Of a stretch of DNA of 64,000 nucleotides, positions 35,601-49,431 are shown piece after piece. A program made the translations under genes and the position numbers. The notes below the pieces were generated by a model, which was given only the letters and a program-made list of their open reading frames with translations, was not told the origin of the DNA and did no database searches. Position 1 is the stretch's first letter. Each line of letters begins with the position of its first letter. The stretch is from Baylisascaris procyonis (taxonomy: Eukaryota; Nematoda; Chromadorea; Rhabditida; Ascarididae), in NCBI GenBank assembly GCA_037389465.1, contig JAZARR010000214.1, positions 1,426,001-1,490,000 on the forward strand, written 5' to 3'.

Positions 35601-38600
35601 AAACGATTGGAAGGGGATGATCAATGAAGTGCGCAGTGTGAGGGAGAAATTTTTCGGGAATGAATTGCGATCATTGCTAGAGACAAATATATCAGTGCAT
35701 ACAGAATATTCGCTATTATTTAGAAGTGGCTGAATTGAATTTGTGTGGACGCTAGTTATGTGATATGCCACCCAAAGTTCAACGGTTTAGTGTCGTAGCA
35801 ATGATTCAGGACTCCTCGTTTTTGCTACCTCAACACATTTTATAATGAGGATATATCTTTAACTCTACTCTGTGTCGTGTTTAAGCCCCTTCCTAAGAGC
35901 CCTTGAGTCGGCCATCTGTCATTATTTATCAGCTCTATCCACGACCCGAACGGAAATAAGGTATTATCATTACCGATCAAAAACCTCGACGAAAAGTAAA
36001 CAATCAGGTTCTAAAAGTATGCTAAGTACTTTGAAATAAATTGCGATGTCGTCTACAAGTTTTCATAACAACAAAGAAAAACACTCATAAACTGAGAACA
36101 ATTTTTTTCGTTAACAATAAACAATATGAATGAAAAAGAATTTTTTTCTGCAAAAAAACTTACGACTGCAATTCGAATATATTTTGATAAAATAAACGGA
36201 GCATAATAGTTACTAAATAAATGCAACATATATCCATCGTTATTGGCCGGTTCAGTGGTGAACTTTTTACAACAACACAATTCCGGTCGACCACTCTTCA
36301 ATTAAAATTTGTGAATTCAGTGAAATTGAATATTTTTCATAGAAACGAGTCAGGTCAATGAAGAATTTTAAACTATTCGACGATCTTCGAAAATATGTAA
36401 ATTTAAACAACTCATTGCTCTTTCATCCTCAAAATTCGTCGACCATAACATTTAATCGCAAATGATGATTACACATTCTTACATGATTACCATTCAAGAA
36501 GTAAAGCACATAATATATAGGTGAAAGGAATAACTATCCATTGTTACTCATAACAAGATTTGAAAAAATTTGAGAAAACTTTTCGTAAAAAAAACTGCCA
36601 CGATTAATTATTCAAATCTTAACAGAATAATAATAATTTTCGCAAAAATAATAACAATCCAATATTGATCAAACAACAAAAGCTTAATATTACTGAAAAT
36701 ATAAAAAAAAAATTAACCTCCTGTCGCCTCACATCAAGAATAAAAACAGAGAGGAAGCAAGTTATTTGAAGGAAAAAGTTGAAAAATATTGCCAACGCAG
36801 CATATAATGAGAACACCTGAAATCGATCGAATAGAATAAACGCAGTGAAGGTAGATTGTAGTTAAAAAAAAATATTTGAAGGATGTCAGCTTGGCGCTAC
36901 AAATATAATGGAAAGGTGCAATATGTAAATTCAATTTCCTTGCGGGTAAGTAACCAAAAAGAAGGGTGCAAACATATAGCTGGGAATAAAAAAAAGTACC
37001 CACTGCAAAACATTTGCATTAAAGAAGTAATATTTCTTGCTGACTAAAGAAAAATATGAAATCATTTAACTCTAATGAAAAGGATGCGAACGAACCTTAA
37101 CAGCGGGCATCGATGAAAGTGCTCCAAGGAAGAAGCAGAGGCATTCAGATAGCGATGTGAGCAACATCGATGGAATAACCTCACCACTAATGCGTGCCAT
37201 ACGCATATATAACGGCTCCGATATTGACGCATCTGCACGCTACAAAATTTCACTAATATTAGCTAATAAAAATATTTGTTTAGGTGTATTCAGCAGGGAT
37301 TTCTAAACGGATTAACGATTGATTTGTATTCAGAAGGAAACTTGATAAACTACTGGGATTATAAAGATTTGGTTGATTTTATTGATATAAGCAGTAAGAA
37401 ATGAATGATAACGCTATGAATGGCACAGAAATAATCAATCCAGAAGAAGATGCTGAACAACGATAAACGTTATAGAAACCTGATAAGATTGTACAAATAT
37501 GAAAATATTATCGACTCCAACAGCCAACACAAGGAACGGCTGCACTTCGAGAATGATCATCGTCGCCGGTATTCCATAGAATGCATAGAGACCGATCGAT
37601 GAAGTCACCGATAATGCAACGATAAGAACACCCGCAACACCAAGCATTATCTTCGAGTGGATAAGCAGTGTGCACAAATTGTTACCCGTCACCTGAATTT
37701 CATTTGTTTCATTCGAATGCTTCCCCTATTCACTATAAAATGTCTGCTCATGTTTGATTTATCTTTGTGGTATAAGATGCGAATATTTTATGCATTTGAT
37801 AAGATCACTATTTCATGCAGGCTAAGAAACTTTCTCGAACAACATCGATGACCGAATGTAAGTTCTTATAATAATACCAAAATCAACTATTAAATTTGGA
37901 CTCATTTCATAATGTAGTACCCAGACGTAACTTGCAAAATACTAAGAAGTTATTCAAAAGAGATAAAATTCTCCAAAATCAACACTAACTATTAAAGTTT
38001 AAGTCGATAAACAGAACGAGAATGCATAATTAATTTGCATAAATGGGGAAAAAATATTGAAAAAATTTATCGTTCAAATTAATGAAATCAGTAACAAATA
38101 CTTGTTTAAACAAAAAAAATTTCAGTGAAAAAGACAATGATCGAAAAATTTCAACAGACCTGATATTGACCAAGTGCGAATGCAACATAGCCGAACATAA
38201 ACATATAGCTAATGAGTATTGTAAATGCATCCGATTGACTTTCACGATCGATTTCATCCTAAAATGAGTGTTGATGTGTTAGCATGATCCTATTACATCG
38301 ATTATAGTTAACGCTGAAATAATGCGCCCTCTTAATAAGAAACTTTTAAATATTCGAAGTGATATTATTTAATTATGCTCAACGTTATAATATTGATAAC
38401 TAATTTATCATATCACATATATTATATTATCAGATGAGTAATTGTGGGAGAAAATGAGTGTAAAACCATTCTTGATAAATATTTCTCATACAGCGATACT
38501 GTTGCAAATGAAACCAATAAATTCGCTTTTATAGAGAAGCAATATTTGATCTAAGTGATTGCTATTTATTATCGATCTATTTGAGCAGCCTCAGTGGATG

Positions 38601-41600
38601 TCTCACAGCATTGCTGAAGCAATCGTTACCTGAATCGAACGTTCCGCCATAAACGAAATCGTATAGTTCGGATGAGAAATGTTACGAAGATAACGCACAA
38701 ACCTATAAAAGCCAGTGTAACACACCAAAGGAAAACTTAAACGACCATATAATTCGCGTCGAAAAGCAAGAGGAGAGAAGGGTGTTGGGTGGGAGGACTG
38801 CTTCTCGCTTGCATCTTCTCCTTGTCTTCCTCGTCCCACCGCCCCCTCTTCAGTCCCTCTTCTAGGTCATATTTTTGTCTTTTTACGATCTTTCCCCTAC
38901 AAAATCTACGATTGAAATATTGCATTTATTAGGTAAACTTTATTCTTGTTGGCGAAAGTTATGTTATTTTGTGCCAAAAATAAATTCAAAAGTTCTCTCG
39001 CACTCCACATCTGCTTCAAAGCATAGCAGCCAGTAACTATCGATAAAGAAATTTTGAGTGAACGTTTAATAATATAAGAAATAAGAACTTAATGGAAAAT
39101 CGTGAAAAAGATAGGAAATTCTTCGAAAAAAAGCAATACTTCAACCGAATTTCCGAAACCTAACTAACAAACAATTTTGTCATTTGCTAGTACAGTTAGC
39201 TTCTGCCTTTACGCATTACTGTTAATATTACCACCCACTCTCTTTTCGATTGTTACTCGACTAATAACAAATCTCAATATTTCCTATCGCTTTACAATGC
39301 ATTTGGATATAATTCATATTCTCATATCGATGATAGGTAGAACGATTATTATCAGCCATGAGTGAAGATTTTATGAAATTGAGCTCTATTTCTGAGATGT
39401 TTTACTTCGCTGAGCACCCACTTGTTGAAAAATTCGTTTTGAAAAAAAAGGTGCTAATGGAATTATGGGGATAAAAATGTTAGAAAAATGAAAAAAAAAA
39501 ACTCACTCTTTTTCCCACGCAATTGCATGTTCATTGTCTTCATGAGCGAGGTGATTATCAAGCAAAATCGTTATAACAACACCACGTGCACTATCGAATT
39601 GATTAGTGGTATTGAAATCACCTAGTAACACATAGGGTTGTAGTGGTACACCGAATGCCGAAATACAAGAAATGCCAAGACGTGAAGCCACCGTATATGG
39701 ATTCCTTAATAATGACGAGATTAGTAAATGCTTCTAATTGGAACTAAACATAAACCCATTTAACCTCTGATTCTTTTTATTGAGGCAATATTAATCGATA
39801 TTATGTGGCAATTCTCTGAAAAGTTATATCGAATAGATGCATTCATATTTCAGTGAGAATTTTTGCAACGATTTTACTCGTAATGAACATCTGCAACAAC
39901 GAGTAATTTGCTAATAATTGCCGATATGATACTTACTCTGAGTTACAGAATCCCAAAGATGCTATTAACTATGTTAGATATTCTAAGAATTTTATACATT
40001 CATAGATATTTTCTTTTATATAAGAAAAACTTTTAAAGAAATTAAGTTAATTAACCGATGTGCTATCAATGGATGAAGAATGAATCATAAATAAAAACGA
40101 AAAAAATTAATGCAGTTTCCAAGTCTTCAACAAGCACAATGCACTAACATAATATATCCCAAGATAAAATCCCAAATGTACATCAATGAGGGTAAAGAAC
40201 ACCAACGGCACTCATAAAACAGGAGTCGTTTACCGATAAAATCAACGAAATGAGTCGTTAGCTTACCATATATTTCGGTTCATAATACAGTGGATACATG
40301 CATTTTTGAACGATAGGCTCATAAGAAAGAAATTAATTCAACAATTCAGCCAAGAAAATGCAGCGGATGCCTAAGTAAAATATGCGAAGCAATGCCTCTA
40401 AATAAGGTGTAAGAGGTTAAGTCATCAGAAAATTATGAGAGTAATACCAAAAAATAAAGGGGTACTCTAACAACGTAAACTAGAGGAACTATTATCACTA
40501 TGTAAGATGAGGAAATTGTATTGGTTTGTCTGTAAGGAAATTCCACACTTGTGCATGTAGTCGGCAATTAACGCTAACGGCTGATAATTGAATTAGATCC
40601 AAGTTTTGAGATAATAGCTAATTAAAGATTTAAAAGGGCGAAACGGCTGCAGTAACGGTGTTTCTGGAAATTAAAAAAAAACGGCTGCCAATAAAGAATA
40701 ATCAACTGAAATCATCGAACCTCCCACTCAAAAATATATTTAAATACTTCAAAAGTACTCACTGTGCACAGGTGAGGATATGATCTAGGTAATCAAATTC
40801 AGCACCTGTCCAATCATCGGCACTTACTTCGTCTAATAAATTCACATCGTTCTGAAAAAATTCTCCAGTCATTGACCATAATTTTTCTACTTATCGTTCA
40901 ATTTACAACAGATTGAAGTGCAGCAGAGATTTAAAATTGCTTTGGAGAGAAATGACGATAAACCGAAGCGAATGAGCGAATAAACTACCCAAAAACTCTG
41001 AATTGTGATAACCGACACAGAAACGCTCTGAGCCAACACAGAATCGGATACATTGAAATGCGAAATATGGGATGATAACCGAAAATAAACGAAAGTTATT
41101 TTGAATTATATTTTATTAGTTTCTTGAAAGTGAACGTCTATCATAGTATTTCGAGCATATCTATTCACTGCAAATATCAACTTTTCATTATTACTAAGTG
41201 AAAAAGGTGACGTATCGAATATTAACGTGATTGGCCTAATACGTTCATAAAAAGATTGTTTCAATTATTTCTATAATAATCTAAAAAGAGAAAAAAAATT
41301 CCAAACTGCTGCAAATATTGCAATTTATGTTTCTGCAGCGCCAAAATACCAACATTAAAAATTTTCCACGTGAAATTTAAGTGTCTTTCTATTGCTGAGC
41401 CAACCGATCATGTAAATTTTTTCAACAATTGATTTATTTAATTATTTATCCAATTACATAGACCAGTTGTTTGACTAATTATCACTTCAAAGGACTTATA
41501 TAAAAATACAAAACAATTTAGGCCTATTTTGATAACTGTTTTATTCTATTCATTCCACTGCAGTGTTATTAATTTACCGATGATTTCTCAAAAAAAAAAT

Positions 41601-44600
41601 CCCTATAGAAATTGCAAAAAAATGAAATTGAAAGTTTTTTTGAACCATTAGAATACTATAAACTTTTAAACAATAGTAAATAGCTCGATGACAGCATAAA
41701 ACTCCCCTTCCACTTTATTTGATCATCTCAGCAGTTATCGTTAATCACTACGGTGAGAGATTCATCCACTTCATTGGCAATGAATATCGAATATTTTTTA
41801 AGCTTTAATAGTTTATATTAGAATGATTTAAATTCAACCTGGAAATAATTAAGAACACTCATAATTGTGCAATTGCGATTATCGGGAGCCATCGGTTTGA
41901 AGCATACATCACGAAGTGTTATCTGAGTTCCATCACCCACTTCCGCTACGAGACCTGTGACAGCAGTTTGCAACTCAAAAACCTAAAAAAAAAGCATCCA
42001 ACATGAAGTTAGTAAACATTGAGCTTGAGGAAATAAACAACAGACCAAAGAGAAATTGCAAATAACCCTTATAAGAACGAATGATAATGAGGGGTTTTTG
42101 AGTAATTTCATAGCGATGCAAATCGATGATTGAAAATTCGGCACATATGTGTTTATTTTTTCATAAATGGAACTGAAATTCAATGGAAATAAAAGCAATT
42201 GTAGAATTATAAATTCAATTGCTTCTGCATTTCTTCCTGCATATTTAAGTGGTTTTCAAATGACAAAATATAGTGCATCTTTTATTCACCTTAAACAATG
42301 CGACTTCACTTTTTGCACTCACATACGTCAGAATTGACAACTGCCGACCGTCGAACTTTTTTCACTAAATATCGAACTTCTTAGAGGGTAATAGGCGACA
42401 GCTGCGACAAATGCAGTGATTAGCCAACCATGTGGAGGGTACAGATACAATGGCTCGCCAATAACATGGATTGTATAGAAAGGTCGATTGGCCAGTTCGA
42501 TTGAGGTTAAATAAATAAATCAGTGGTTTCAAAGGAGAAAAGACGAGAAAATTGAAAACGAACGTTTTTAAGAAATGGTTTGCGGAAGGCAGGTCCATAA
42601 TAGCCTTGTTCAAACACATTCGATTGATTATCATGCAAAAAGAACGACTGATCCCGTGGATAGACAATCAGCTGTTCGGTTCGATAGAATGGTCTGAAAA
42701 TAAGAATAAACCACTCTATAAAATAAGTTTGAGTAGCCTAATTAGAGAAACTACTTCAGTTATGAAACGCCACGTCTTTTAACGTATATAAGATAATAAG
42801 TGACATTCTTCTGTATGGTTAAAGTAAAGCTTGAACCAATAACCGTTCGGTAAGATAGTTATCCAGATTCATGACCCTGGAGATTCAAAGATAATCAGCG
42901 CTAAGAACACACTTGCTTGGATGTTTTTTTTAAAAAGAACCCCTTTACGCAGCGCTCGGATTGTCAACGGTGTCGTTTCCGACGCATATCACATGGGTAA
43001 GCATTGTCGACGTCACTTGCGTAAATATTCCACGAGTCATAAATCAAATAAAACGTTTACATGTCTATCGCAAAGAAATGAAAGCCACTGTTCACATATA
43101 AAGTGCATTTACTCTCATGTAATTGCATTACTTTAGACGATATTTGCAGTAATCTAGAAGAAGAACGAGTCAACATTTACAATATTTTTCCAGACATTGC
43201 TTGATTTTCTTTATGTACTGTGACAGACGATTACATATTTCGGCATTCGACATATGCATATCAAAGTAATAAAGGTGGATAATCCGTTGTGCACTTATAT
43301 TTCCATGCATCTTTCTGTAGTTCTTGCTGCGAAAGCAGACTTGCTTTTAGGAAAAAGCAGAAAAAAAAGGCAAAAACTCGATTTAGCTCAATTCCAAATT
43401 TTCGATACAATAAATTACATCAGAATTTGTGAATCGGAGCAGTAAATAATTTATGAATCGCTAAGCACTTCAAGGAGCGTTTTGATGAAATTCAGAATGA
43501 TGCAATTCACTAGAGAGATAATTAAGCGATTAATAATCCTTTAATAAAGGCCTATCTTTATAGCTGCTATCGACTAGAGAATTCATGCAAATTGCTAAAC
43601 GCATTTGATTGATGAGAAATAAAATGATTGTTTACTCTTATTGCCCTTTTCGCCATCCACCCCTTTACTTTATAAATTAAGACTCCTTCTCCATCCCGCT
43701 GCAAATCTTTGAATTGCATTTGTGTCTCTCCTTTATTTGCAGAAACAGATGTTTTTTGCATTATGAGAAAATAGAAAAGTGAAGTTCAATTTTTTTTGTA
43801 GGCAATCACTGATACTGCTGCGTTCACATCTAGTTGACCCATGTATGCATCTTAATTTAGTAACTTTTCATTACTGATCGAATAAAAAGTCAATCATTAT
43901 GGATCCACTGGAGACTTTAGGACGTTCAACTCCAATCCCATTCCACTCTTAAGACATAGAGGCAATCGTGAGAGAATAGGAAACCATATTACAGAACGTT
44001 TTGCGAAATCTTAAAACCTAAAATTTCGCAATTTTTTTGATTTTGGGATCACCTCCTGAATTGTGTCGAATGATCCGAAATGCCCCTTCTACCCGTTCGG
44101 AATGAGTCCTTCTAGATAGGAAACTGTTCGAAAACTTAACAAAACATAAAACTCAAAGAAATTCGGTAAAGGAGAAAAATTTGGGATATTCACAATTATC
44201 TAGACATTTTTTAAGGTAATCGTTCATTGAAAACCTGTGATATGTCAACGTAAAATAAGCTTAGCGAAGGAAACAAAAATATAAAATCGCTGAGATGGTA
44301 TGGGAGTGTAAACGTTTTGCATCAACAAACAGTACATGGGAACGAAAGAACGGAAAAAGGCGTATGCATTATACCTCTCATAAGTTCAATATAATAAAGC
44401 TCATATTTACTGCTTAATCATCGCTATTCTCAACTGTATTATAAGAGCGCACGAAAAGACGCAAGTAGAGAGCAAAGCAGAATATACGCGCGTTTGCAAA
44501 TTTGCTCACTAGACCAACCGATCTCATAAATTACCATCAAATAATAAAACATGCACAGTAATGTAGTTTTTTTTCTTCAGTTTACGGCAGAAACCTTATA

Positions 44601-46052
44601 CAGAAGATTCGTTCTTATGTTCTTTGCTGCATAAAGTTGCAATATTGCGATATCGTGCCTAAGCACATATTTATTGTTATGTGTTTTCCCATTTCGAATC
44701 GTTGAAATAAATAAACAAACAAATAACCATACGCGTGAGGGGATCTATGAAAAATTTAGTGCCTAAAAAGTACACGAATGGGATAACCTCTTAAATCTTT
44801 TTCCACACTGATCCATCTCAACTTCGAAATGAGTTATGGATCTTTTAATGACAAAAAAAAAAGAATCGCAATCGATGTGATTCTCATTTCACTCATGTTG
44901 CGCTATAGGAAAACGAATTATTTGGGAAAATTCCAAAATGGCGTCCAGATTAAAAGTGAAATTATGAAGCGTTATTCTGCATGTTATGAGAATTCTATGC
45001 AAATTTATGAACGTATTGAAATAATATGTTATGAAGGTGCTAAAATTTGTAATCTACGAAAGTGGCTGTTTAAATAAGTGAGAAACAAAAACGTTAAGTC
45101 TCTGCTTGTTCTATGGCCAGATCATTAAAAAACATTGCTCAAGCAGTTGCAGAATGTACGCAAATTTTTAATATGTTTTAGTAAGTACATCTTTAGCCCG
45201 TTTCGGAGCCGGTGGAACAACTTGATAGCTGCCATAGGTCACCGTAAAATTCATAACATATCGGTGGATTTCCTAACTTTGTACCCTCATGTTCCAAAGT
45301 TGGGCGATGAATATACAATTACACATTAAAAAAAAACGCATACATATCCAGAAATACGATACTGCTATCATATGCCATGCAAATATTCGTTAAAAAGTAT
45401 ATATGTAAATTTAGTCATCATTTCAAATCTCTAAGCAAATTCAGAACGTTAAGAAAATGTGCAGTTAGAGAAAAACATTCAAAAAGAAAAAACGAGCAAT
45501 AAAATGAGATGAAATGACGAGAGAGAAAAAATGTTGACATCAAAGCGAAGATTTGTGTTTTCGATTTAATAGTCAAAGATGCGCTTTTTTGCCCGCTGGA
45601 TGAAAGATTGCATTTCTTCATTCGAGGAAGGGATTATTGTGAATGCTCGACGATGCGATGCTTTTCTCTAGAGAGACAGCAATCAACTTCGCCAATGAAA
45701 AATATCTATCGAGTCATACAAATAGATTCTCAACAAGAATCTTTCACGCAAAAAAGAGGCGATCAATTAAATGGCAAATATTTGTCGAAAAGTAATCTAC
45801 CACCCACGAAAAAAAAAACGTTTTACTCAAGGGAAACGGAGCTCAGAACACTCTAGATGTAAGCATGCGAGGCCCTCAGTGTACTATTTTCGATATAACT
45901 AATAGTGATTACAGTTTCTATTGATTTTGTGTGTGTTAAATTGAACTGTTCAATACGATGGAAAGATAACTTAAGAAGTGACATTTGCATATATGCTAAA
46001 GTTTGTCTTTGTATTACTCATTAATTTTTTACTTTTAACAAATTTTGACACA

Positions 46053-46113
<61 letters not shown>

Positions 46114-49100
46114 TTCGAAAGTTCCGGAAGGTAAATAGTCCTCAACCCTTTAATGAAGCTGTTTTTATCTTCCCCTCCTCAAAATCTTGGGAAATTTAAA
46201 ATCTGATAGGTTCATAGTAGGTGATATTATATAATGACCAGGGGACTATCTGGGACCAATTCGTTTCTGCGTAAATTCGCTTGAATATTCATTTGAAATC
46301 ACTCCTATCGATTGCTTATTTAGATAGTGGCCTAATTGGCAACTTTTAACACCCATCTATATTCATGGTCATGATTTTGATAAGCTTACCATAAAAAGAA
46401 AACAAAGATAAAAATACGGTGGTAATGAGTGATAAAGTTATAAAGAAGCATCATTAAGCACATAAACAAAAGTGCATTTGACCTAAGAAGAAGGGAACAC
46501 ATGACATTCCCACCTAGTGACATTAAGCTCGTGCACTTGCATCGTTTCGCGATTGATCTTCGAACTCATCTATTCAATAACGAGGATCATTAAAAGAGTA
46601 ATAGAAATAATTTGGAAATGAAATAAAAATATAAAGAAATAAATGAAGAAACGTATGCACATTATAACGTTTATATTCTTACTCATCTCATCACATATTA
46701 TCAATAATAAGTGAAATTAAAGAACAATGGTCTCATATATTAAGTGACTCAATCATATAAATATTACATAAAGTTAGCTTATCTCTAATTCGATAAATTT
46801 TTTTAACATATTTATATGCTTGTAACCCTTTTTTTTGAAAGTGATGAAACAACGTCAATCATAGCTAGTGGGGTAAATTGTGATGTATATTATGTTTAAT
46901 AGATTTTATGATCTCAGCTTCTTTTGTTTCCAGTCTGAAACTACATTGTTTTTATTCAAAGAAGGAAACTTTTAGAAGAAATGTACCAGATTCTAGAATC
47001 AGTTCCCAGAGAATATCCACTTTCATTGTCAAATTACTTGCAAAAGAGAGGAGTTCACACGATATAGAGTATAAATAATAAAGAGTACTGAATATTAAAT
47101 TATATGATGAGATCACCTACCACATCAAGTTTAATTAAAAAAAGGAAGGCATTCATCATCTAGGTTAATTTTATGTTTCGTTAATCAAAGTTCGACAATA
47201 GTAACAAATACAGTCACGTATCCCGCATCAGCCCTCAACGTTCAAATGCAATAGATATCGATTAGATGATATTTATATACTACTAAAAAATTAATATTTC
47301 GATGAATTGCACATCACTTCTCTAATAACATTCCTCTCGATGAAAATGTTCGTAACTCTTGTTGCAACACCTCAGATCTATTAACTGTGAAGGTAACGAA
47401 CAGTACACTTCATTAAAAAAATGAGAAAAGAATGAAAAAAAGAGAGTAAATAAAATCATTTGAAAATACATCATGCATAGTTATATCCTACAATCCATCG
47501 TTTCCAACTGTTGCGACAAAACAAAACCAATAAGAAGCGAGATAAAACCTCAACTCAACAACTGATATAGATTACATTCTACTCGAGCCTTAAATGCTTT
47601 AACAATTTTAATATTGAAAATCGGTAATCTCGAAAAGTCTTGAGGAGTTTATTTAAATCTCAATTATTGACCATTTTGCTCGCTGATAGAAACGGAAACA
47701 AAAAAGTAACCCAAGTTGATCTTTAATTAAAGAAAAAAAAAATGTGCAGAATACGAACCCGAATTTAGAGTCGAAGAAATTCTTTTCAGTTCTAGCTCGA
47801 CTGCCACGACATGACCACAGTTCTACCGGATCGGTGGTGAATCTCACAAAAAACATTCCAGTCGAACATAGCAACGCTACCAGCATACCGAAACCAAATA
47901 CTGTGAACGGCCGACGTGTACATAGCTATAAATTACGACAAAATTTAATTCTCAAGAAAAGGCTTTCTTATTCGTCAGTAGGTGAGAAGGGGAGAGGATA
48001 TTGGGTCCAGCGGAAGGGGAAAAAGGAAAAATATAGAGATATTAAATGTGCCATTAAAAGGAATTCAGAACTGGAAGACCTTATTGAAAGTCGTGGATAT
48101 GTAATCTTGTTTTATGGCTGTTTCCTGTACCTGCTTCCTGTAGGACTGCTCAATCTGGATGTAATTTTTTATGATAAAGTTCCCTAAATCAAGAACAAAG
48201 AAATAGCAGCAAAAAACAAACGAGGAAAGATAAGCAAAGGGAATTTAATGGAATTTAGGAAATTTATGTTGCAATGAAAGTTGTAAAAAAAAATTTGCGC
48301 TTTTTACTAGAAAAAGAATGAGAAAATGGCTGAATTTGTTCGAATGACTTGAAAATCGATAAAATATCGAAAATAGAAAAATCCAATCTCGAGAGATTCA
48401 GTAACATTTTTATTCTTTTATTACAAATAGGAGAAAAGTGAGCAACAAATTTCGCAGTAATCATGGCACTTCTTGCATTGGAATATTGATTAAATAAAAG
48501 AAATTTGTACCTTAATAAAACTAATGGAAGTGATTAATCAAGAATTGAGCACATAAAGAAGGTGACAACAGTGGAATGTTATGCAACAAATTTGCTTGAG
48601 ACATTGAAAAAAAAATCGCTAAAAAACTGCATATCACCCTAAAGACTTGGAACTGGTTTCATAAGCCGTAATCGTGTTCAAGATAACGAAGAAATGTGAC
48701 GTTTTCAAAATTGACGTAGAATAAGCGAATTTACTTCAATTTCTCCCTCAACCTCCCCTTCCGTCGAGTGAAAAAAGTTCATCTGGTGGAAACTGACGGG
48801 TGATTTCAAAGAGGAACAAGATGTTTTAATGAAGGAATGTCGCAACAAAGATCATAATTCACTGCTGCAGTTTGGAAGCAAATTATCGAGGAGAAGACAG
48901 AGTGAGCAACGTTGAACGAGAACCCTTGGATAGGCAGAAAAACTAGGGGTGTTCCGGAGGATTTTTTAATCTCAGAGATGCGCATCAACATATATCTACA
49001 TCTAGATATCTGCGTCTATCAAAATCTAGATATCTGCATCATTACAAGAACGATATGCATTCCCTTGACCATGTACTTGGAAGGGAAGGTGAAGATGGAA

Positions 49101-49390
49101 GGGGGTGAGGGAAGCTACCATGAGGCACCTTTACTAAGCCTTGAAGATCAGGCAAGAAACAACAGCCAAGTGGTTTTCCCGATTATAATATGATTATTAG
49201 CAAAATGAAGATTACTTCATTACTTCAATACTTCATTCTGCTCGAATAAAAAACGTCGAGAAAATGACTAAAAAACAGCTAAAAGCATGCAACACAACTC
49301 GAAAACCTTCAATTATACGAGCCATTTGGTTCAAATCATTGGAAGTTTTCGAGTTATATACATGCTCTTCTGAGCCACGCTCTCTCTCTC

Positions 49391-49431
<41 letters not shown>

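Noticed and set aside
44829..45329. Two plus-strand frames in NPC1 intron 6
   Set aside because: AT-rich low-information composition, no homology or shared splice sites.
45978..46199. 73-codon frame with isoleucine/tyrosine repeat
   Set aside because: Translation of the (TA)n repeat at 46057-46111.
47744..48187. 147-codon plus-strand frame
   Set aside because: Its first part is antisense to NPC1 exon 6 (47759-47925), whose minus-strand reading is fixed by homology; the rest is purine-rich intron.
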